A DNA stretch of 64,000 bases from Mycogone perniciosa. Taxonomy: Eukaryota > Ascomycota > Sordariomycetes > Hypocreales > Hypocreaceae. The DNA lies in the NCBI GenBank assembly GCA_025331125.1, contig JAOALB010000045.1, forward strand, positions 62,001 through 126,000. The letters run 5' to 3'. Below are positions 23,464-33,276 of this stretch, piece after piece. The stretch's first letter is position 1; each line of letters begins with the position of its first letter. Under the pieces are notes generated by a model, which was not told the origin of the DNA, did no database searches, and was given only the letters and a program-made list of their open reading frames with translations. A program made the translations under genes and the position numbers.

Positions 23464-24040
23464 GATATTAGTTGCCGTTTCGCACGAGGTGATGCTGTGC
23501 TTCGATTGTCGACGACTGGGTGGTGCAGAAGTGAAAGTAAAAATTCCAGCCGCGATGTATTTTAATCAAATGGTGTGGGCTAATCCTCCGCTTAGGGCTC
23601 CAGTAGCAAAATGCATTGTGATAGGCTGTTTTGACCCTTGTATCCACGTGATACGAGTTTCGGGCGACCTGCTGAAAGCGCTAGCTCATTCGGGATGATT
23701 TGAAGGGAGGTACGTACCGTGCCGTATGCAAAGTTCTATTCGAGAAGATGAGGATCTCAAAATGTATCTTATCCAACTCCTAAAGCTTTTTCTGTCGACA
23801 ACATTTATTTGCGTCATATTGATCATTTGTCTATAAGCTAAGCCAGGAGCATGAGCTCCATCCAAAAGCTAGTTGGAGAAAAGTCAGTTGAGATACATGG
23901 TGAGACTATTGATTGGGCGAACATCCTTCCTCAGCTTAGAAACTTACAACCAATGGGCAGAACAAAACGAGACTTGTACTTAATAGTGGAACGTTCACCA
24001 ATAAATAAACAAGCTTCTGAGGTTCTGAAGCTGATAAAAC
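23464..24040. promoter_or_regulatory. Divergent promoter of RPL25 and BMT2, with an overlapping upstream ORF
   Basis: This 577-base region separates two ribosome-related genes. An ATG at 23851 opens a 66-codon frame ending at 24051. Its stop codon lies 11 bases inside the BMT2 reading frame (ATGGGTGCTAA at the junction). Its product (begins MSSIQKLVGEKSVEIHGET) resembles nothing I know. Whether the mRNA includes it is unknown. Confidence 0.4.
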
Positions 24041-24907
24041 ATGGGTGCTAAAAAGAAGCAGACGAAGAAAAGTTTGGCGACAGGACGCCCGCCCTTGGCT
24101 AAGCCATCGCGGTCTATGTCTCGCAAGGCTAGCAGGACATTGATAAACAAGCATCACCAGCTAGAAAAGCTACGGGTTCAAGCTATCAAAAAGGGCGATA
24201 AATGGACAGAGGGGGAAGTCGCTGCCAAACTTGCCAACCTCGGTGGGCTAGATCACTATCAACAAGCAAGTCTTCAGGGGCAAAGTCTAGACAGAGGAGG
24301 GGACACTTCGAAAATCCTCCTCGAATGGCTCCCGGTCACGGAACTGAAAGCACAAACTCAACCTCTCCATATGCTAGAAGTTGGGGCTCTGAGTACCCGA
24401 AATGCCTGCTCGACTGTCGGCATCTTCAATGTCGTCCACATCGATCTCAACAGTCAAGAGCCAGGTATTCAACAGCAAGATTTCATGGAGAGACCTTTGC
24501 CAATCAGGGAAGAGGGTAGATTTGACATCATATCATTGAGTTTGGTGCTCAACTTTGTTCCCGATGCCGCCGGCCGTGGCGAGATGCTTAAGCGGACGCT
24601 CTCCTTTCTCAAGACTGGACTCGATACTACGCCCACTAGCGAGATGTTGTTCCCATGCCTCTTTATGGTATTGCCGCGGAGCTGCGTCGATAACTCACGA
24701 TACTTTACGGATACGAGATTTGACGAGCTAATGGCTGCGCTTGGCTACACAAGAGTACGAGACAAGAAAACACAGAAACTGGCCTATAGCTTATGGAGAA
24801 GAGTTGCGGGAGCGGTATCGGCATACCCAGCTTTCACGAAGCAGGAAGTCAACTCAGGCCGGACTAGAAACAACTTTGTGATCACTCTCAAGGCACAACC
24901 GGCATAA
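24041..24907 (+). CDS. BMT2: 25S rRNA adenine-N(1) methyltransferase Bmt2
   Basis: This is a nucleolar SAM-dependent enzyme that makes m1A in 25S rRNA (position 2142 in yeast). A single exon encodes 288 aa. The basic N-terminus (MGAKKKQTKKSLATGRPPLA) is followed by the family-specific block LGGLDHYQQASLQGQSLDRG, the SAM-binding fold (HMLEVGALS, VVHIDLNS), and the conserved RFDIISLSLVLNFVPDAAGR GEML. Near the C-terminus are MVLPRSCVDNSRYFT and FVITLKA. The start at 24041 fits other Bmt2 proteins, which begin with a short Lys-rich stretch before GRPPL. Confidence 0.93.
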   Translation: MGAKKKQTKKSLATGRPPLAKPSRSMSRKASRTLINKHHQLEKLRVQAIKKGDKWTEGEVAAKLANLGGLDHYQQASLQGQSLDRGGDTSKILLEWLPVTELKAQTQPLHMLEVGALSTRNACSTVGIFNVVHIDLNSQEPGIQQQDFMERPLPIREEGRFDIISLSLVLNFVPDAAGRGEMLKRTLSFLKTGLDTTPTSEMLFPCLFMVLPRSCVDNSRYFTDTRFDELMAALGYTRVRDKKTQKLAYSLWRRVAGAVSAYPAFTKQEVNSGRTRNNFVITLKAQPA

Positions 24908-25325
24908 TCTGCTTGTTGGGGAAAGTTACAAAGTACACCAGATGCCACTGTGCGACTACTAGATATAGCCATATGCACGAGTACCCAACAAGCAGTCGTG
25001 TGACTTCGTCTCACCTCAACATTCAAGCTTTGGACGTCCGCGCTGACCGCCAGCATCACTCCTGATCTACTACTCCATACATGTTTAGGCAGTTGCGTGT
25101 CTTGCAGACAAGTGGCCTCCTTGATCGCACACCGCTATCCTCACGTACCAATTCGGCCAAATCTGACGGGACTTAAAGGTATCTTGATCATCAAGACTTC
25201 AGAATACAGGACCTGCTACCAAATATAGCCCTCGCCTAATCTTAAATCCACCCCCTTAAAATATGCCTGCAGTGTGCGGGAGCTTGATGAACAGGCCTTC
25301 AAGGCTTGAGATGGCCCTAGTATGA
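24908..25325. other. Convergent intergenic region BMT2/UTR4
   Basis: These 418 bases lie between convergent 3' ends. No gene, repeat or RNA is recognised. Confidence 0.35.
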
Positions 25326-26426
25326 TTACTGAGCTGGCTCCCTCCCATTTGCCGTGATAGAAACCAGAGCCTTTGTAACAGACTCGGGGGTGAACTCGGA
25401 GATGGCGAATTTGGACAGAGAGTGATCCAGCGGCAACGGCGCATTGCCAGGCCTGGTGGCGGGGATACTGTGCATACCTGACTGGCGAGCAGCGTCGACC
25501 TCGCCGAGATTGTCACTCAGGAAGATCCAACGTGCGGGGTTAATGTCTGGATATTGAGACAAGATGGTGGTATAGCTAGCCACGTCGGTCTTAGGGCCCG
25601 CATTGACGGTGTCGAACCAGTCAGAGATAAAAGTGCTCATGTCGGACGGCTGGGCAGCTGTGTGGGCAAAGAAGAGCTTCTGGGCCGGGACAGAGCCGGA
25701 CGAGTAAATCATAATCTTCTTGCCAGCAGCATGGGCATTGGTGATGAATGAGGGCACGTCTGGGAAGAGCGGGGCTTTGAGCACGCCAGACTCATAGCCT
25801 TTCTTCCACAGGTAGCCCTGGAGAGCCTTCAAGTACGGGGCCTTGATGTCACGGAAGACGAGGTCCCGAACGTGAACCTCAAAGGCGTTGCGATCATTGC
25901 GATACTGGTCTGGGAAGGCATCGCGATATTCGGCGAAGCTGGAGTCATCCCATTGCTCGCTCAAAAACTTGGGAAGGACATTAAGCGCATATGGGAACTA
26001 GAGGCAGTGTACGTCGTGATGGTCAGCCACGACGTTGGACACACGAAAGGGCATTGGCAAGGTTGGGGAAGCAAGAGTAAAGGTTTCACATATCGCAACT
26101 CAATTGGGCGTCCGATACAGATGGAGACGGATCTGATAGGGCGGTGGTCGGTCATGGGATACGGAGCTCCGGGGGCGGCAGCGGGATGGGAGCCGGTAGA
26201 GGGACGAATGAAAATGAATGAGAGACTCACCAAGACGTCCTTGACGAACGAGATGGGACAGACAGTGCCCTCTGCATATGCGAAGGTGGCACCCAGTACA
26301 TCAGCAATAGCTCAGCCAAGGTGAACGAACACACGTTGTTCCTCCACGTCTCCCTGGGGCAAAGTGGGGACGATGCATACCAATGTCAAGCAGGAGAACA
26401 TCGAACTGGCCGAAATCAGCCTCCAT
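25326..26426 (-). CDS. UTR4: Enolase-phosphatase E1 of the methionine salvage pathway
   Basis: This HAD-superfamily enzyme enolises and dephosphorylates 2,3-diketo-5-methylthiopentyl-1-phosphate to the acireductone. Three exons (26426-26381, 26271-26231, 25997-25326) give 252 aa. HAD motif I is near the N-terminus (VLLLDIEGTVCPISFVKDVL, with D14 and E16). Motif II is KIMIYSSGSVPAQKLFF. The late motifs are ARWIFLSDNLGEVDAARQSG. WFDTVNAGPKTDVASY is typical of MasA/Utr4. Without the two short 5' exons the protein would lack motif I, so those exons are required. Length agrees with fungal relatives (about 230-260 aa). Confidence 0.93.
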
Positions 26427-29400
26427 TTCCGTCCTCAGTAATAAGAGAGCCGGGGTCGGGTTTCTGTACGGGCGGTGAAGACGCAGTGACGAGCTTTGAA
26501 GAAGCAGGGTGGGAATGAATGCTAGCAGCCGTTGAGGCGTATGGGGTAAATTATAATATTAGTACCAAAGAAAAAAAAATTGATACTTTCTTCGTACCAA
26601 GTACGAAGTTTTTTTTCTTTCTCCATCATATCTGTTTTTCTGCCGTCTCTCCGCTGCGCCCTGATGGGGGCAAACCTACCTCACTACTGTAATGTACATG
26701 TATGTATATGCAAACGTGGGCTTGAGTTCCTGAATTGGCCTCCGCTCTGGGGCCATCATCCCTGAAGAGAGAGGTTGGAACCTGTTTCTTCCAGTCGCGT
26801 GCAGTAGGCTGCGTCAACGCCTTGGCCTGGACAAAGGAACAGTTGCCAATCGGGCTGCACCAGAGATGCAGTGTTGATTCAATTATCGAAGGCGGTCAAG
26901 CCTAGCTGCGTAACGGTCTCTTGTTGGTCTTCTTTCTTTATTTCTTTTTTTTCCTTGGATGAATTAAACTTCAGTCTATCTTACTACATACATACGGAGT
27001 ACATAATCCACATCTCTTGGCGTGCCCGATAACGGGCATCAATGGCCGTTGAAACGATAAGCAAGTGCATGAACAGCAGCGTTGCCAAATATGGGAGGTC
27101 CTAAATTAAACAGTCTGTCGTTGAACATTCAATCTCTCCACTAATCTCCGACACGACAGCGCATCAACAGCAGCCAAATCGGGAGCTACCTATGGTGATA
27201 GTACGAGTAACACCCACGAATGGACGGAGGATCACTTCCTACGGGCTAATGTACGAACACACACTGTATGCGCAATGCCCGGTGACACGGCAGATTGGGT
27301 TTAGTACTAACTTAGGAGAATCCTCATGATGAACGGTACGTAAATGGTGGAAAAATAACATATGGTCTGACATGGCATCTGCCATTGTTGACGTTACCGT
27401 GGATACATACAAGCATTGTAAGAGAGGAATTGCATCCAGGGGAGTACTCGTACACGTATACATACTCGTTCAGAGCGACGATGAGCTTCTTACTCCCTCG
27501 CCAATGTTTCGACATACAATACCATCTTCACACCATATGGCGTCCCGAGTGAAACGCTTGGACCCCGTTCATCTGTGGTACATGAACGGTCACCTTCGAG
27601 GCATGAATCACCAAAGTACCACCCTCACCTTGTTGCTGCAAGGAGTTACGAAGCAGATACACCTACGAATGTACCACAAATAGACACAACACACGAGACA
27701 TTGAGACAGACGGCATGCAGGAAGAAAGGAGAGCGTGCCATCGGCCCAATCAAGTCCCTCCAATAAACCGTACATGAGACAAGAACCCGAGAAAGGGTAT
27801 GGAGTGGGAATACTACATACATACGGAGCACAGGTACGAAGTACGGAGGGTCGTACTCCGTATGGTTACTGTCTGTCAACAACAGCACCGAGATATGTAC
27901 TCCGTACGGAGTAGTCATGAAGGGGAAGCAAATAGAAGAGTTAATCCGGATGACGTTGACTTCAATGCCTCTAGGCCAAGTATCAATGGGAAAAGAAAGA
28001 CACGTTGCCCACATACTCGTAGTTAGGCAGCGTGAATACACCAACCACCGCGCCGTGCCCCTGTAGGAACGCACTGCAGCGTTCAGGTTGTTTGTTGGGG
28101 AACAAGGTGAGACCAGGTAGGCATATTCAGTCGTCACTACTCCGTGCCTCTACTCCGTAATCCGCACTCCGCATTGAGGTAGATCAAACAAGCGCTATCA
28201 CGGTCCGATAAGTGACGCAGCCAAAAGCCTCTCCCAATTGGTGCCACGCAGCACACCTTCGCTCTGCTGCCCACGGTGTCTGCATGTCATACAGCTTCGC
28301 AACAGAGAGTTGTCTCCCAGAATGGTGTCCTGGACGCGCCTGCGCTGGGCGGTGAGGGCTCTTGGGCATTGCATTGTCGCCTTGCATCAGCAGTGTCGGG
28401 TACGCCGTACTCCGTGCGCAGAGACCTGTCGACACGGTTGAGTCACGCTGAACACCTCGTCATTTCTCTGTCGCCTGTGGAGACGCCACCTGGCCATGGA
28501 TTACTAGTCCCAATGTCCTTTGTTGGGCGAACCAGCCTACCTAGGTAGTACTTACTACACCCAGTATGTATTACTACTTAGTACTACCACTATAGTACTA
28601 CTACTATCTCGCTGAGTCCCCGTACGAGCAGCGCATAGAAATTGCCAGTTGGAGCCAATTCGGTACTAATTATGTACGTACACACTAACTTTTCCCCCAG
28701 ACCACGTCGACAAAGAAGCCGTTGCGTGGTCCCATACGAAGTAAAGACGTTTAAAAGTTACTCGAATGATCGTCGCCACGACTGTCGCCAGTCGCGTACT
28801 TTTCTACGCCATGCGTGGTCTGATGCGTGAGGTAAATTGCGAGCTCGCAATTGCGACAGCCTAACTGCCAGTAGCATAGAGACCTAACGGTAGTGTGGTT
28901 GTCCGCCGCACAGTGCTCCGCATTGGACACGCGTGACTCCCAGCACTCAGCCATCATTCGACACCGAGCAGGTATCCTTTATTGGTATGCACTGTCTGCG
29001 TACTGTGGGCCCAACCTCCAAGACATGTACCGTGCTCCGCTCTGCATACTGAGTACATTCATGGACCCCCAAACACCATCCTCTATGGCGCGTCCTCGTA
29101 CTGATACGCGGCCGACCCCGGCTTGCCCAGCCGCAACGGAGCGCCGATATGTACTGTGGACAACACATGGTCTCGCGCCCGTCACTCACCTGTCGCTCGC
29201 CGCGATTCGATGGCCCGTGGCTCCACCCCCAGCGCCTCCTGCTGGGCAGTGGCTCTGGGTCTCTGGCAGGTTCTCGTGTCTTCACACCCCCCGGCCAGGC
29301 CATTCGAGCTGGTTCCACGACAGGTATGGCCGGCCATCCTCGCCATTCTCGCCATCCCCGCCATCCCATCCCATCCTCTCGCTCTCCTAATACTGCTACT

Positions 29401-30728
29401 ACTAGTAGGTGGTCTCACCCACCGCCATTCCCTTTTCAACCTCTGCTCCTCACCCTTCCTCATCGCTATCCTCAACTCCTACTTTACCCTTCATTCCCTC
29501 CGATCCTTCCTTCTCCTTCCTCGGCACTCTCCCGCATCAACAAAGGCCTTCTTTCTCCTCGAGCTTGCACCTCTTCTCTTCGTCCGACCATCTCCGCTCT
29601 CCCGGTCCAATTCGATTCGCCACCTCGACGACATCGTGCAAGCAGAACGCTCCGGCTTAACCGCTTGACTCACTCCCGGTCAAGTCGACGAGAGAAAGAA
29701 GGTTCCTTTGCCTGGAACTTGAACGACAGTTATCCAGCATTGTGTCGATTGTACTCGCACTTGTCAGCGTCTTTGCGTTGCCGCGTTTGTGAAGCTTCAA
29801 CTGCCTCGGCTTCTGCAACCTCCTCGTTCCGGCTCCCGCTCCCGCACGGCCGCGTTCGTCATACTACCCCGGTCTCGGCCTGCCTCGTTGATACCGACAA
29901 TCTCCCAACGAGTCACTCCAGTCAGCCAACAACACGCATTGGGTCCTTGGGGTCTTTCCCCTTTCAACCTCTCAAAACAATTACAAATCTGTTCAATCGA
30001 AACTCGTGACCCCTGATTGAGTCCTCGCCTGATTGAGTCATATCCTTCCAGCGCGAGCTACGCTCCGCTTCACGGCCACCATCTCGGTCGGTCCGCTTAC
30101 GCTACCTTCTCTCTCCCCTATTCATTCAATTCAACCTCTACGATCGCGCTTCACCTGCAATCAAGACTTGACGGACCCGTCCCACGCCGTCTTCGTTTGA
30201 ACGCTCTTCAAATCCAAATTGTCGTTCTTTTTTTTTATGCCCAAGATATAACGCGACCTCGATGTCAACATAACGATTCAATCTCTTGCTTTCTCTCCTT
30301 CCAGCCTGTCGACCCCGGCGCATCCGCTACGACGATTCGATAATACACATCTCCTTTGTTCTTCACACCCTGTTGGAATACCTTTCAAATGAGCATCTGA
30401 TACCTCTACGACCATCCACATCCATACCTGGATGCCTCATTGCTTTTTGCACTCGTCCTCGCTACCTGTATATTTCAATCACATCCCTTCGATTCTTAAC
30501 TCGCCGTCGAGCACCATCTTCACCAGTCCGTGTTTCTTCTTATTCCGCCTCTTACACGTGTAGTGTACAGAATTGGACAAAGGCTGTACAACCTTGATCC
30601 ACCATAAGAGAAGGAACGTACATCGATTTCTACATATTTTTGCTACCTGTACAACTACACACTTCTGTTGCTTTTTTGCGTCACGTTTCGCGTTTATTTT
30701 ACATCTTTTTCTTTTACCTCCTGGCAGC
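26427..30728. promoter_or_regulatory. 4.3 kb gene-free region between divergent UTR4 and the KSP1-type kinase
   Basis: I find no conserved coding frame. The left half (26.5-28.7 kb) is rich in short palindromic words: 26590-26608 (CTTCGTACCAAGTACGAAG), 26993-27001, 27854-27862, a perfect 16-base palindrome at 27898-27913, and a cluster at 28130-28400. From about 29.3 kb to 30.7 kb the plus strand is strongly pyrimidine-rich, which produces long Ser/Pro/Leu-rich frames that look non-coding. This part probably forms a long kinase leader. Several ATGs lie within it. Confidence 0.45.
27898..27913. repeat. Perfect 16-base palindrome TACTCCGTACGGAGTA
   Basis: This is the full palindromic form of a 9-base word (TACTCCGTA or TACGGAGTA) seen as half-sites in many intergenic regions of the window. 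It sits in the UTR4-KSP1 interval. Confidence 0.7.
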
Positions 30729-32591
30729 ATGGAATGCTTGAGGAACAAGTTTGCGGGTGGCGTTCTCCTTGATGGAGGCCGCTACCGAACTATTTCACCA
30801 CTCAACCATGGCTCTTTTGGCATGGTCTTCATGGCCAAGGACCTCCAAACCAATCAAACCGTCGCTATCAAGTGTCTCACCAAGAGGTCTACTCCCTGCG
30901 ATACGGACCTCGACCTAGCCGTTGATGACAGGTCCGAAGAGTATGCATTGCACAACGGTCTTGGCTTGCACCCCAACATCGTTAACTTGCTTGACACCTT
31001 TGAGACAGACACCCACATCTTCATAGTCATGGAGTTCTGTTCCCAGGGCGACTTGTACGAAGCCATTCGCAACGGACATGGTCCTCTCGAAACCGAGCAC
31101 GTTCGTCAATTTATGCTGGAGCTCGTCGACGCTGTAGCCTACATTCACTCCAAGGGCATCTATCATCGAGATATCAAGCCGGAGAACATCTTTCTCACCC
31201 AGGATGGAGCTATGAAATTGGGCGACTTTGGCCTCGCAACAACTGATAAATGGTCCTATGAGACGACCGTTGGTAGTGACCGATACATGGCGCCAGAGCA
31301 ATTTGACTCTGCAGGTGCTGGATACTCGCCTGCCGAGGCTGACATTTGGGCCATTGGCATCTGTCTTCTCAACATTCTCTTCTCGCGGAACCCTTTTACA
31401 ACTCCGACAGAGGCCGACCCGCTCTTCCTTGACTTCTCCCGTGACAAGCAGAGTCTCTTCGACGTGTTTTCCAGCATGTCTCAGGATACATACGAAGTCA
31501 TTGTACAATGTATGAACCTGGACCCCCGAAAGCGTTCTCTTGAGGGTGCCCGGGATGCTCTTCTGCGTGTTGTCAGCTTTACCACTGAGGATGAGTCACT
31601 GGATGACTTCTGTGGTGCCGAAAACCCCACAGTGGCGTCCGCTCACCGTGAGCCTCTGCGGACCCCCTCCATTCAGAGCCCACAGACTGAGGGCAATTCC
31701 TTCCCTTGGGCCAAGGTCTTACACGGGGCTCCCGCTCGCCGCCAGCTCAGTGCCATTCCTGATGATGAGAGCTATACTGAGGATCTCTTCTCCAAGTCCG
31801 GGGAGACGGCCGACTGGTGCTCGGCTAGCATTCAGACACCATCATCTTCCATGCTTGACTCTCAGCTCGGCGCGTCCATGACGTCTCTTGCTATCAGGCG
31901 ACCTCCTCGGCCATCCAAGGTTTCACCAATGGCTGGATCACTTCCTATTACAATGGGTAAGCCGTTCCCCTTATCCATGTCCACTGTCTTTGGGCGAAAG
32001 AAGGAGGCGGTTTCCAAAAGCTGGAGCGATATGTGGGATGAAGATGAGGAGGAGGAGGAACAACAGAGGATGGATGCTCTTAAAGAACTCAATTCCCGTA
32101 CCTGGAGTCGCGAAAGCAATAAGGAGAACAAGAAGGAGGATAAGACAGAACCAATCGCTGTGTCTCACGTCATTAAGGGCAACGTGGATGATGACCTCGT
32201 CGCTGACGGCTTCTTCTTCCATGAATCTCTACCGACTCAGCATATCGTGACTGCTACACCACGCTATTCGCCTCCGTCCAAACGCAACAATTTTGACAAG
32301 TGGGCAGCACTTGGCGAGCGTCGGAGGGGCCAAAATGCCTCGATTGAATCGGAAAAATCCCTGGGTTGGAAGCAGCGTCGCCAATTTGGTTTTGGATACA
32401 ATAAATCTTGCGAAGCGGGCGTTTTGGACCATTTTTCTTCAAGCAATCACAACACTTTCGGCAACAATTTCAATAAGGCAGGGGGCAAAGAACGCTCTAA
32501 GGAAAGCCCCTGGATCAAGGCAAAGGATTGGAACTGGCGTCGAGACAGGCGCTCCGATCTCGGGGATATTGAGTGGGTTGGTGGTTGGTAG
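30729..32591 (+). CDS. KSP1: Serine/threonine protein kinase, KSP1/Ran1 type
   Basis: A single exon encodes 620 aa. The kinase domain spans about 18-330: glycine-rich loop NHGSFGMVF (about 26-34), ATP-contacting K48 (VAIKCL), HRD at 146-148 (YHRDIKPENIF), DFG at 166-168 (LGDFGLAT), and the activation-segment end GSDRYMAPEQF. The tail of about 290 residues is disordered, with an acidic block (DEDEEEEEQQ), a conserved-looking HGAPARRQLSAIPDDESY and a basic/aromatic C-terminus (WNWRRDRRSDLGDIEW). Yeast Ksp1 acts downstream of TOR and PKA in filamentous growth and autophagy, and fission yeast Ran1/Pat1 restrains meiosis. Assignment to this subgroup is by overall resemblance. The ATG at 30729 follows a long CT-rich leader. 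Confidence 0.82.
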   Translation: MECLRNKFAGGVLLDGGRYRTISPLNHGSFGMVFMAKDLQTNQTVAIKCLTKRSTPCDTDLDLAVDDRSEEYALHNGLGLHPNIVNLLDTFETDTHIFIVMEFCSQGDLYEAIRNGHGPLETEHVRQFMLELVDAVAYIHSKGIYHRDIKPENIFLTQDGAMKLGDFGLATTDKWSYETTVGSDRYMAPEQFDSAGAGYSPAEADIWAIGICLLNILFSRNPFTTPTEADPLFLDFSRDKQSLFDVFSSMSQDTYEVIVQCMNLDPRKRSLEGARDALLRVVSFTTEDESLDDFCGAENPTVASAHREPLRTPSIQSPQTEGNSFPWAKVLHGAPARRQLSAIPDDESYTEDLFSKSGETADWCSASIQTPSSSMLDSQLGASMTSLAIRRPPRPSKVSPMAGSLPITMGKPFPLSMSTVFGRKKEAVSKSWSDMWDEDEEEEEQQRMDALKELNSRTWSRESNKENKKEDKTEPIAVSHVIKGNVDDDLVADGFFFHESLPTQHIVTATPRYSPPSKRNNFDKWAALGERRRGQNASIESEKSLGWKQRRQFGFGYNKSCEAGVLDHFSSSNHNTFGNNFNKAGGKERSKESPWIKAKDWNWRRDRRSDLGDIEWVGGW

Positions 32592-33276
32592 AGAGCAACT
32601 TTCTACTCGTCCTCCAATCGTGGTTAAGGCCGTGTCTGTTCATCTTCGTTCTAATGGGGCAATATTTGGTGCCTGCGGCCCCGCCGTGTGAACACATGTC
32701 GTCTTATTTTGGTGAACTATCTGTTCTGTGAGACGGCATGAGCTGGCAGAATTGGATCCCGTGGTTTTGGCTATGGTATTTAGCACTGCTTCAGTGCCGG
32801 GAGGATGATCTAGGCCTTGACTCGCTTTCTGCGTATCAAATATTTTTCAGATAGTAAAGAATACCAGAAGTTACCCGCTCACCATGATGTTTTCTATATT
32901 CCTCCTACGGTTGTCCGTGCATGTACACAATATTTTTCTTCGCTTGTGGCAGTTTGTCGCAACTCGAGCGACATGGGCGTTGGTGACAAAGGGTTCATCA
33001 AAATGGTGAATAAGTACGAAGTTCCACCTTCGACAAAATTATAGTAAATTAGCCTTCGACTAGTGACGGATAACAATTTGGGTGTTTATCCGTCAACCAT
33101 GACTTTACAACCTCGTTCCCTTCGTAGTAACAAGTCGTTTATATACTTGGCTTATCTAGATGTCTATTCATAGATTATGTGACCCAGCTCCTCACAGCAC
33201 TTCTCCGATGGTCTAATGGTATATACACCAGTGGTTAAACAGCATAAGCCCAAAGTGAAACGGTACATTTGACTCT
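32592..33276. other. Convergent intergenic region KSP1/AVT1
   Basis: This 685-base stretch lies between two 3' ends. A short tRNA-like 5' half at 33204-33240 was considered and rejected. No other feature is seen. Confidence 0.35.

Noticed and set aside
29149..30009. 286-codon plus-strand frame upstream of the kinase
   Set aside because: Composition is Ser/Arg/Pro/Leu from pyrimidine-rich DNA, and the first codon is not ATG in a coding context. It is most likely leader sequence.
33204..33240. Sequence resembling the 5' half of a tRNA (TCCGATGGTCTAATGGTA)
   Set aside because: The A-box-like stretch is present, but there is no B box (GGTTCGANTCC) or closing acceptor stem within the next 90 bases.
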